From positions 1 to 64,000 of the forward strand of contig JAHNUO010000012.1 in the NCBI GenBank assembly GCA_019787685.1: a stretch of 64,000 nt of DNA. Reading direction: 5' to 3'. The first letter of the stretch is position 1. The number at the start of each line of letters is the position of its first letter. Positions 1 to 10,673 of the stretch are shown in pieces. The notes beneath the pieces are model-generated. The model saw only the letters and a list, made by a program, of their open reading frames with translations. It was not told where the DNA came from and did not search any database. Source of the stretch: Chiua virens. Taxonomy: Eukaryota; Basidiomycota; Agaricomycetes; Boletales; Boletaceae. The position numbers and the translations under genes are program-made.

Positions 1-3000
1 ACTCGGAGCACTGGCATGAGAGGAGGAGGCAGCGGTAGGTGCTGCTTCGTCACGGTTGGCTATCGACATCATCTTCTTCGACACGTCGTCCGCGATCGAG
101 CTGCAGAGTTCCGGGAGTAGCTCGGCTAGTGCTGACTTCAGCGTTTCCTTGTCGACATGAGAGCTATTGCCTCGGGACCGTACCACGGCAATCGGCTCTT
201 GTACTGGAAACGGCCCCAAGCCTAAGAAGGAATGCCATTCTTGACATATACATCGCTGTTTCTCGATGTCGCTGTGCGTGAGGCGCGGATGGTCAGCAAG
301 CGTCCTTCCATAGTGCGCATGGTCGATGCGGGTAGAGTGGTCTGCAGCCTCCGCGAGCGCTTCGTCGAGAGCAGTGAACGTGGCATCACTAGCAGCTGCC
401 GCAGATATGAAGTGCCTGGCCATCGAGATCGCACCTTGGCGATAGTCCCTACAGCCCCAAGCACAGCCGAACAGCTCGCCATTCTTCGCTGCGAACATGC
501 TGTAAAATTGCTCCGGCTCCAGCCTCTTTCCCCCACGCATACAGAGGTAGCTGTTCCAGGGAGGAGTAAAGAAGTCAGAAAATGACTCGACGCAAGAGAT
601 TTTTTCTGTCACCTTCTGTGCAGCTCCATCGCCTCTGACCCGTACGCTTGTCCCACCAGACATGCTTCAGCTTCTCGAAGTCCACCTCCGACGAGCTCAA
701 GCAGCAGCGAGGCGACTTGCGAGGGAGGAAATGACGGAACGCACGAATCCCTCCCAAGCGTACTGCTCGTCTTGCTGTCCCGCGTCATGAAGAACATCTC
801 CCCGTTCCTAAACTGAAGGTTACGCTGACGGTCTCCGTTCCTTAGCTGCATCCGTGAGAACTGAGAGACGCGGGTCGAGACCCCCATCGTGATGAACAGC
901 ACGTGGAGGACGTTGTCCCACAGCCGCTCGCACTTCGCAAGCAAACATTTGACCTGAGGAACGTCCCAGCAAAGCCTACCCTCGCAGTCCAAGCTCGCGA
1001 GCTTGTAAATGCACACCAGGTGACAGAGCATCGACCGTCGTTTTTCACTAAAGGGCCTTTCACACAAGAAGCTGTAACCTCGTGCGTCATTCGAAAGGTC
1101 GTCGGCCGGTTGAAGCCCCTCTGGAACGATTCTGTCGCAATGGACGATGTGGTCGTATGCCGTCCAGATGGCAGCGATCGCGGTCTGGATCCCCCCTCGA
1201 AGCCTATCGAGTGACATCGTCTGAGTGCCGACCGTGAACGACCTATAGTCCTCGGAGAGGGTGACCTTGGGGTCCTTCACCTCTGAATGCACCAGGTGCG
1301 ATGCATACGCAGACAGGTCCGTCACCATGTTGAACGGCGTCGGCTTCCCCGGCTTCAGTACGTCCGCGTGCAATGTCACCACCCGGCTACAGAACGGGCG
1401 TACCATGGCGTCAGCATTCGGGTCCATGCTTTCGATGGGTGTCACTCACTCGACCAGCGCCTCCTCACTTCCTGACTGCTGGGTGATAGCCTGCAGCAAG
1501 GCGGTCTGTCGCATCACGTATCGTATCTTCGCCAAGTCTGGGGTGAGTGACGACGGTCCATAGAAGTTACCGTCCGACCGGAGAGCCCTCAGCCAAATCC
1601 ACTGCTGCGTGACGTCCTTCCAAGCGTCTCTGCCGTCAGGCTGGGCAGACGTGATGCTCCACAAGAATTTCTGGCAAGACTGCACTGCCTTGACCGCATC
1701 CTTCTGTCTCAGCGCGTGCTCGAGTGCTCGTAGGTGAGATTCTTGGTCCTTTGAGAGCGTAAAGTGGAAGCCACTGGCGCTCGAATTCCCAGACGAGGAC
1801 CGGAGGACCGCTGTCATCCATTCTGTGACGAACGCCGAGTACTCGACGTTGGAGGCAGCGATGGGGCTCCAGTGTTTCGGTCTGCAGAAGCCATCACATC
1901 GTCAGCGTAACGGTCGGGAGGAATTCATGTCGTGAGACTGACTTATCACTCGGTATGTTATCCCCATACAGGAGCAATTTCAGTACGGTGAGCTTGGACG
2001 GGTGCCCGTTCAACGCATACCGGCCCATGGTGAATATCTCATCGACTGCGGCTTCTAGACCCGGTAAAATGCCACCGAGCTCGCTCGGGTCACGCCTCCC
2101 CTTGAGAGCCAAGGCGTTTGCACGGAGGGTCCTATTGGCACGGACGTGGGGCAAGTAGTCCGCCCATCCCGTCGTTTTCAACAGCGCTGGAGGGTTTCGG
2201 TCCTTGTCGGTGGCGATGGCAGCCTCCTCCGAGTCGTCCTGCCCTCCCAGCTCCTTCAAGGCTTGCCGTAGGAGCGGCTGCTGTCCTTCCTTCGCTGACT
2301 CCTCGACCTCGAAGTACACGTTGCCAACGGCACGGAAGAGCGTCTGCACCTTGCAGGTCTGATATGAAGTAGGTTGAAGTGGACGGCGATCGTGGCAATT
2401 GCGCTCGTGTTTTTTCATCGTCTCTTCACTCTTTACGGAGTAATCGCAGCCGGGAAAGCCACACGCGAACCCGTTCTCTGGTGAAGACAAACCGTCGATG
2501 ACAGGGCCCGCCTGGACATGGGAGGGGGACGTCCTGTGGTCGTTCGTAGACATGGTGAGACTGGTTGAACGCATGGAGCTCCTCCGTCAGGTCGGGGGAC
2601 ATGGATACTTTGTGCTGGCCTCTGCAGTGGCCGTTGAGAATATCCAGGGTCAAGCATGTGCTGCAAGAGCGGCAGAGGAAGACGTCAAGGCCATGGTGAT
2701 ACCAGATCCCAAGCTTGTCAAGAACGCCGCCACCTTCTAGATAGTTGACGTCGGGGTTGAGAGCCACCTTCTGTTCGCCACCGCGACGGACTGAGTTGAA
2801 TGGAGGTCAAAGAAGAAGAAAGAAGAAAAGAAGGAACGAAGGAACGAAGGAACGAAAGGTGAGCGGGTTATGTGGCTTATTCATGGGCTGGCTCACAGGT
2901 TTCTTGGGGAGTCTCTGCAGACTCCACGGAAGCGGGATGACGGGTTGGGTCTGGTTGAAGGGCCATCAGTGGAAAGAACGCCGGAGGCTGTAGCTCAAGT

Positions 3001-3414
3001 CACTTACTAGTGCTCGTTTCTTTCGGATCGTCCAGCATGACTATAGGAGTATTTGGGGACGAACTGGGCCCCTGGTGGCCTCCCGCAGTCAGAGAGGTAA
3101 CTTTGGAGGTCAGATTTGAGACGGTAGTAGACTTGGAGTCGCGGCATTCACTCACCGGAGGGCTTTTCAAAGATGAGTATGTCACCGGGGATGCCATGAA
3201 TGTCACGGGCGTGTCTTATCGCTCGGTCCCTTCTATTCAAGGACGTGGAGCACTGGGGGAAAGGGCAAAGCAGCTTCCCTTCATGCACGTGGAAACTCAT
3301 GACCATACCAGCTACGGAGAACGGAATGGGGGTGACGTGGTAATTCCACGCGTGTTTTTTTGTGGTGGGGTCTCCCAGTGGGGCGAGGCAGTGGGGCGTC
3401 GTACACTCAGGCAT
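1..3414 (-). CDS. C2H2 / tyrosine-recombinase-like protein linked to RecQ (locus A), 3' partial
   Basis: The gene starts at the ATG at 3414 and runs off the left edge still open. Reading across introns at 3101-3155, 2791-3007, 1882-1942, 1387-1449 and 551-612 (62 nt, CTGAC branch, AACAG acceptor) gives one protein. Its N-terminus carries C2H2-like motifs: C-x4-C-x10-H-x4-H at 3340-3410, a second near 3230-3290, and CGFPGCDYS...H...H near 2390-2470. The exons 613-1386 and 1-550 hold a segment resembling a tyrosine recombinase: R in VSTRVSQF, K in RDSKTS, R in CRDYRQ, H in DHST and Y in DHAHYG. The architecture and these landmarks match the gene at 31.3-36.5 kb, where a RecQ helicase follows, so I infer a RecQ domain beyond the left edge. 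One reading-frame change at about 2480-2560 needs either a very short intron (40 or 97 nt) or a frameshift. Cellular role unknown; probably part of a mobile element. Confidence 0.7.
2826..2862. repeat. GGAACGAA short tandem repeat inside an intron
   Basis: Three perfect GAAGGAAC-type 8-bp units in a purine-rich tract. They lie in the 217-nt intron inferred at 2791-3007 of the locus A gene, which makes that intron several times longer than its neighbours. Confidence 0.7.
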
Positions 3415-5629
3415 AGGTTCTGCGTTGGATTCGAACTCGAGGGAGAGAATACAAGGCGATAGTAACGAATGGGAAACAAGCTCTGAGAAGAGTGCTGTCG
3501 CCTTTTATCACTTCGATTTCTTCGTTTCAACCTCGCCTCCAACTCAGACGCTAACCCGCTGGGCCAAGGCTCTTCCGTGATCAGCTTTTTTTTTTTTTCT
3601 CAAAAAAAAAAAAAAAGCCCCTTCGGTTACTGAGCGTACTAGAGGACTACGGTCGGAAGGGGTTAACTCACTAAGGGTTTCGCTGCAAGCATGATCCTCC
3701 ACCAGCCCTGGACATAGAGTCGTCAGGGTGTGTTACACACGGATGTCATCGCCCAGAGAGGCACTCCGGCTGCCATGTAGTACTCCCTGAGTGGTGACTA
3801 GAATAACTCACAAGCGACCCTAGGATAGCCCAGACAGCTGGGACCAACGCTGCGGGATGAGTCAAAGGACAATGATCGAGGAGGATGCGAGTACGGGATG
3901 CTGACAACCCTTCCGGCGAGAAGGTATGCCGAAAAGGGTCAGATTCTACAGAAAAAAAACCGGTCAAGAGGTGCATCGAAAATCAAATCACATACTATGG
4001 CATATTGCTGCGTTAGAGACTTGGAGTACATGCCCCGTGACGTGGTAGCACCACAATAATGCCATGATGAAAGGCAAATGGGCTGTCGGATTCGACCTAG
4101 AAGCAGACCTGGGCCTGAAGAAAAGTGGTCGCAAGTGGACTGACGTGTGGACGGTAGTTAGCGCTGGCTCAGATAAATGACATGCTTGGTAGAACCGAGT
4201 GAGAACTGCGAGTTCAAGAGATGGTGACATGACGATGACCAGGAGGTCACATCAGCAACTTGTCGGCCTGACTGTCATGTCTACAGGACTGTGGATAGAC
4301 GCGTCAAAGTCCTGGATGTACAACCGCATCACCTGTTCTCAGTCCATACGTGAGTGGAAAAAAAAACAAAACAAAACAAAAAATCAAGTCCAGTCACAAT
4401 CACACCTCGATTACGATGATTATGATGTCTCGTTATACATACCTCGAATTCTGACGAAGCTAGGGTTTTTGCTTTTGAAGACGACAGACTTTGAAGGTGT
4501 GATCGAGCGAGCAAAAGAGTTGACGACAAAGAACATGTCGATCAACCTCGTCATCTTCAGGAAGGAGAGGTCTGGTTGAGCTGCAAGTGCAAACGATGAG
4601 AACGAAGATCCAGAGCGACATAGCAAAGAAGAAAACATATTCCTCCGATGATACCGGTACAGCAAGGGTGATGCCATATCACCAGAGAATGAGATTTGTG
4701 AGCGCCGCCGGGTCTACATGAATGTGACAACTGAAGAACGCCGCCGATGAACCTCTCAGTCCTGACGGCTTTGAATGTCGAGGATTCAGTCTTGTGACGA
4801 TTGGGACACCACCTGAAAGCGAGCGACTTGAGCATCAGCGACTCATAACACACGGCCTAACTGTCATGCCTGCCAGTGGATGGGCTGCCACTGGACCAAC
4901 CGTCTGCACTGTGCAAGTCGGGTGGATTGCCTACAGACACCCACAGCTTACTGCGGTTTCTCCGGTGGACAAAAGTCTCAGGACGGCGAGCCAACGATCT
5001 GATTTTGCAGCCATTCGTATAAATCATGGCAGTCCTGTCGATTTCGTGGTCGATCAGGATGTCGTGTACAGGATGTAAATGTAGATATAACATGGTAGCA
5101 GTGATGGGACCGATGGAGCAAAGCCTTAAATCATGGACGGCGTAAGGCTCGTTGTGATCAGGGTTCACGAAGGACTTGGGTGTCTTATACTAGGGATCGT
5201 GCTGCCATCATCCGGAAACAAAGGTTTCGTTGCAGCGTCCTGGAGCTCTCGTGGCAGATTGAAGGCATCGTTACTCACCGAGCCTCACACGTTCCTGAAT
5301 GAGCTTGGAACCTTGATTGCGACGAGATCAACCATGGGGTTGGTCTCGTGTGGGCAAGGCCAGAGTATTATTTTCTAGATGAATCGCTCACCCTTGTTGG
5401 ACAGGACGGATTGCCAAGTCTGTGTCGATTTTTCCACCACGTCCCGTGATGTCGAATGCGGGGATATACCAGCGAGCTGGGTGACTGGGGAGAAGCTTTG
5501 GCACATTGGCAAGGAATGCGGCTCGGACGTTCACTGAGGGCGAAATCGACCAAGTTCCGAATGGTTGGGCAAGGGTGACCAAGAGCAAATCAGGTTGGTC
5601 GACGAGACCTCAAAGGTTAAAGTTCGAAC
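3415..5629. other. Intergenic/relic DNA with a T-run/A-run hairpin
   Basis: I see no coding frame with a recognisable domain here. At about 3587-3616 a run of T is followed after TCTC by a run of A and could form a snap-back hairpin. A short A/C-rich tract (AAAACAAAACA) lies near 4360-4382. Several short open frames exist but have no motif or intron structure supporting them. Confidence 0.4.
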
Positions 5630-6050
5630 TTGAAGGAAGGAAAGAATCGAGCAGCATTGCCAGATTATATGGACGGTGATGGGAGGGTCATCGCACGGAT
5701 AGCGATGAGGTGTTTTGTTGATGGCAGTCAGGTCAGTATGGGGGCGCTGCTCAGGTGGACGATTCTGGCAGGTTGGATCGGGTTGAGAACGAACGGGGTA
5801 TGTCTCGTTTCCTACCCACAGTGAAAGCTTATGAGTTTCTGAGGACGAGGGCTACTCCGAGGGCAGCGGCTGGTGGATGTGTGATCGTGATGGATAATAC
5901 AGCGATGGATGATGGGGCAGAAGTCCTAATGTTGATTCTCCAACAGGGCGTTCGCCTTGAATGGGTTCACCCGTGTTCACCAGACCTGAATCTGGCGGAA
6001 GAGGGGTTGTTGAAGTTCAAACATGACTCATTCGCGACTCGGTCAGGATG
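5630..6050 (+). pseudogene. Tc1/IS630-type DDE transposase relic
   Basis: The frame at 5755-6048 contains VIVMDNTAMDDGAEVL followed by EWVHPCSPDLNLAEEGLLK. This matches the second and third catalytic blocks of the DDE_3 (Tc1/mariner, IS630) endonuclease fold: DNA-x-H and SPDLNP-x-E. In the relic the usual His after DN(A/T) is replaced and Pro of DLNP is Ala. No N-terminal helix-turn-helix or first Asp block can be read upstream in one frame, and the fragment ends shortly after the LK of the third block. I read it as a dead fragment. Confidence 0.65.
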
Positions 6051-6508
6051 AGGACTACTATGGAGTGAGGTGTGACGAAGGAACGATGGCAGTATGGGGT
6101 GTGTATGAAGGATGACGAGTGAGAGGTTATGATGGCAGAGGATGGAGACAGTGATGGTTAGTAGATTCACATAGCAGGTAGTTATGACTCGGACATGATG
6201 AGATGGACAGGTAGTCTCCAAGGGACAGGACGGGTAGGCAACGAGAAAGGATAGGTGTAGAACATAGGTCACAAGAAGGCTATGGGATGAAGGGAAGAAG
6301 GGAAGAATGGGTGTACTTGTATTCTAAAAAGTTATAGAAGAGTATCTGTAGAAAGGTTATGCGGTGAATGACGGGATGGAGAGCTGAAATGGGAACTGGG
6401 ACGATGGTTTCGATGACACGTCAGCCCAGAAAAAAAAAAGTGGCAAGTACTTGGTGTGGGTTTCGTACACTAGTGTACGTTTGAGGAACACAGGCATGGA
6501 GACGTTGA

Positions 6509-7005
<497 letters not shown>

Positions 7006-7043
7006 CCGGAGACGGCGAGACATAGAGATAGGACAAACCCCTA

Positions 7044-7060
7044 GCGGGCCTACGGCCCGC
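7044..7060. repeat. Perfect 7-bp inverted repeat with TAC loop
   Basis: GCGGGCC-TAC-GGCCCGC, a GC-only hairpin at the edge between the repeat block and the following AT-rich DNA. A similar GC-only hairpin (40054-40073) lies within the right-hand copy of the dispersed repeat family. Confidence 0.7.
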
Positions 7061-7663
7061 GCCTAACCATTACTCCCACCGGCCCGGTAGTCACGTGCCA
7101 GGTACCGGAATTCCCCGGCTTACTAATGTAATATTTATAGCCACCCATATCGGGATGATCGATCTGTTCTCTCACGCTGTCAGATCTCATGGGAATTCTC
7201 TCACGGAACGGCGTTCTCACGTCACGCAAGGTTTTGGTTTAATCTTAGGGCATTTAGGGTTTGTTTCTCACGCAACGGGGAACTCACGTCACATAGAGTT
7301 TCATCAATCTCCGATAAGGTTCGCTGTCAATAGACGGGAATCAACTGTCACCGTTATCAAGATAGCGGGTATTAAAAACGCAGTCAGGGGCACAGGAGAT
7401 AGAGCGGATCTACTGGAATATTTTTAGGTTTTGAGGTCCGTCCCGTTGTGTCTTATCATCGAATCAGCTTATCCCGCAAGTTGCCGAAATCACGGGTCTA
7501 AAGGTATTTAAACCCCCGTGAGTCTACATGTTCAAATATACTATCAAGAATAGAGCCTGATGAGTACCTAACGAAACAGGGAGGTAAAGGGTGGTTCCCT
7601 TAACCTGTCGCTCTATTTCACTCGTCCTAGACACACTGGCCTAGTTGGTTTGGATTAAACTAA
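7061..7663. other. Non-coding stretch with recurrent CTCACG/TCACGTCA motifs
   Basis: No recognisable gene. CTCACG-type words recur at 7170-7290, as in decayed repetitive DNA. The one open frame (7095-7424) has no known domain. Confidence 0.35.
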
Positions 7664-7735
7664 CCTAATCCTTCCCTACACTAATCCTTCCCTACACTAA
7701 TCCTTCCCTACACTTATCCTACACTTTCCTTCAAA
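7664..7735. repeat. 16-bp tandem repeat (TAATCCTTCCCTACAC)
   Basis: Three near-perfect copies and one partial copy of a 16-bp unit. This marks the beginning of the strongly pyrimidine-rich stretch that continues to about 10.0 kb. Confidence 0.85.
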
Positions 7736-7809
7736 ATCTCTTCCTTTTCCTATACCAATCATCAATCTTATCCTATCCTACACAATCTATCTAAATACAC
7801 CTATCAATC

Positions 7810-9030
7810 CTACACTATACTTCTTCGTGGTCATCATCCAAAACACTTCACATATTCAGAAACCCGTCTCTTCATTTCCCCCAATTTTTCTTCAATTTCA
7901 CCTTGCATATCACACAGATCACCCTTATATTTCTCTTTCCTTTGTATTTCCATTATCATCAATTTTCCTGTTTTTTTTTCTTTTTTTTTTTTTTTTTTTT
8001 TTTTTTTTGGCTGACATAGCAGTCAAATTTACCTCAAATCGTAGTCAGACATCACTCAGACTATGCTCTACCTAGTGTAATTTTTTGCTCACTTGACAGT
8101 CACATTACCACAAGATTTCATTTGATTTTTGCTTTTTTTTCTTTTTTTTTTCTTTGCTATGACTTCCAGTCAATTTGCCGTCCAATCTTGCTCCCATATT
8201 CCTCATATTTGTCTCTTGTTTCCCTCAATTTCCACTTATACATCATCACTCACAATTGTCTCTCATTTTTTCTCATTTTTTCTCATTTTTTCATAATAAT
8301 TTTTTCATCCATCCACTCATCCTTCCATCCTTCCATCCTTCCCTCCATCTCTTTCCAGTACTCGAAATCCTCATTCAAAATCGCTACCTCAGATCCACAC
8401 AAATATTACAAACAGTTGCCATGTCTTTTTCATCAAATTATGCTTGCATAATTCCAATTCGTTTACCCTTCGTCATATCACTGTCATAAATTACCACAAA
8501 ACCTTGCCTAAATCGTCCCGAATTTTCTCTAATTTTCCACTCAATTATCCTTGGTGATCTATCCCTGCGTGGTCCAATTTTGCTCAAAATTTCCTCAATT
8601 TGTATTTCGTTTATGCTATGTCATAGTCAAACTTACCCCAAAACCTTGCCTCACTTGACCCTCATTTCGTCTAATTTCGTTTCATTTTGCACTAAATTAT
8701 CCTTGGAATATCTATGGCTGGATGGCTGGGTGGCTGGGTGGTTGCATTTTTCTCAAATTGTGTTTTGGTTATCCTGCGATATAATTGTAATTTACCACAA
8801 ATCCTTCCATCACTTGATCGTCATCTTCCATCATTTTCCACATTAGTTCGCCCAAATCATCTACCCCTTGAAGTGTGCGGGTTGCCTTGTCTGTCCAGTC
8901 CAAACAATTTATTGTTATATTCTGCCCATATCACATATACCTTGAAGTGCCCCATACATATCTTCATTTCCTTACCCGAACCATAGTATAACCCCCATCT
9001 ATTTGTAAAAATGTACTAGAATTATTCTTC
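7810..9030. repeat. Dispersed satellite-like repeat family, copy A (G-depleted)
   Basis: Two blocks here (about 7826-8390 and 8405-9030) match 40290-40830 and 38595-39215 base for base over long runs. Shared text includes GGCTGACATAGC, CAGACTATGCTCTACC, TTGCCATGTCTTTTTC and AAATGTACTAGAAT. The block order is swapped relative to copy B. Most differences are C here versus G in copy B, leaving this copy very poor in G on the plus strand. A T-run lies at about 7974-8009. No coding capacity is apparent. Confidence 0.85.
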
Positions 9031-10215
9031 GTTCTACTCAAACTTACCCCAAATCCCTTATCCATTCCTTCCATCTTAATCATAAATATTTCTAATTCTT
9101 TTTCTTCGCCTTATTCTAATACACCTATTTACCCCTTGCAAACACAGTGCCACTCAGTAAATCATTAAAATCACCACCACAGAACATCTCTATCTCATCA
9201 TCCTACATCACTCCTCGTCTATAATACTACTCTATCTCTTGTAATTCCTGCAACGTTCTTTGCATTCTACTACTTTCTTTAGAAATAGATGGGGGTACCG
9301 CCATCCTTTGGGTAAGGAAATCAACATCTATATCCCCAACTTCAACCTATATCTTATATCCGCAGAATATAATAATTATCTATTTCGACTCCACAGATAA
9401 CCCAATCTCCACCCTTCAAGGGGTACATCATTTCCGCGAACGAATGTCCAAAATCATCCAAAATCACCTTCAAGTTACCCAACCCTCTCTTATCTATTTT
9501 CACCATTTATAATGTACATATTTTAATTCTATTCTTCCTTGTTTCATAAATACACTACCGTATATTTATTCCAGACATCTCATTCAATATTTTAGGGCAA
9601 CATATTTCAAAATACACCATCCATAGGTTGCCAGATAACTTGCTCGTTTTTAGCTTATACATGTCCAGCTGTCCATCAGCTGTCAGATCCTCCCATGCTT
9701 CCTTGTATAACCATCACAAATGCTCCCATCTTCATCGAACAATCAACCATAACTAAACATATACCCAACATGTACCACATATTCCCCAGATCGGAGTTAG
9801 ATCTACATGTATCTATCACAAATATTACTCTCATCTGCCATGATTTTATCCTTGCATAATTCCAATTGCATTGTCCTCGATCGTATCACTCTCATACATT
9901 ACCACAAACCTTGCCTAAATTGTCCCTCGTTTTCTCTGATGACTGCACCGTCACATTTTGCTCAAAGGTCGCTCGATTTGTATTTTGATTATGCTGCGTC
10001 GTAGTCAAACGTAACGCAAGACCTGGCGTTATTTCACCCTCCTTGTCTCTGATTTTGCTTCATGTTGTATTAAATCATCCATGGGTATCATTATATGTAT
10101 GGCTGTATGACTGGGTTAGTAATGGATCAGACCACCTGAGCGATCACAGCATTCCGGTTGGTGACGCTAGGGGGTACGTAACTTCACATGTTCTTCCTAA
10201 CTCCATATCTGAGTC
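9031..10215. repeat. Diverged continuation of the repeat family, copy A
   Basis: AT- and C-rich DNA without a supported gene. At about 9810-10110 the repeat phrases return (CATAATTCCAATTGCATTG, TTACCACAAACCTTGCC, TATGCTGCGTCGTAGTCAAA), so this is another degenerate monomer of the same family. Between 9031 and 9800 I see nothing beyond low-G sequence. Confidence 0.6.
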
Positions 10216-10592
10216 TATATTCGCCATATATTCCATATTCGCCACCATATTCGCCACCATATTCGCCATATTCGCCATATTCGCCACTATATTCGCCGCC
10301 ATATTCGCCATATTCGCCATATTCGCCGCCATATTCGCCACATTCGCCACCATATTCGCCACATTCGCCACCATATTCGCCATATTCGCCATATATTCAA
10401 TATTCGCCACCATATTCGCCATATTCGCCACTATATTCGCCGCCATATTCGCCATATTCGCCACCATATTCGCCATATTCGCCATATATTCAATATTCGC
10501 CACCATATTCGCCATATTCGCCACTATATTCGCCGCCATATTCGCCATATTCGCCACCATATTCGCCACCATATTCGCCACCATATTCGCCA
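10216..10592. repeat. ATTCGCC minisatellite, array 1
   Basis: About 40 units of ATTCGCCAT / ATTCGCCACCAT / ATTCGCCACTAT-type 9- and 12-bp words. Longer blocks are duplicated: the stretch around 10380-10450 repeats near 10480-10540. Unit length is a multiple of three, so both strands stay open and yield artificial FATIFAI or YSPPYSP peptides. It lies directly downstream of the JmjC gene. Confidence 0.95.
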
Positions 10593-10673
10593 GAGGTTTA
10601 CACATACGATGAACGGTTACAAGTCCACACAGGTAATATTCTGGAACGCGTATCGCATCAACCTAGCTAGACC

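Noticed and set aside
1..3414. Locus A as an ordinary tyrosine-recombinase Crypton gene
   Set aside because: The C2H2 N-terminus and the similarity in layout to the RecQ gene at 31-36 kb fit a RecQ-linked gene better; the HxxR His is also missing.
10043..10670. Open frames of 150-190 codons over the ATTCGCC array
   Set aside because: Unit length is a multiple of three, so the frames are artefacts; there is no start context, intron or non-repeat coding part.
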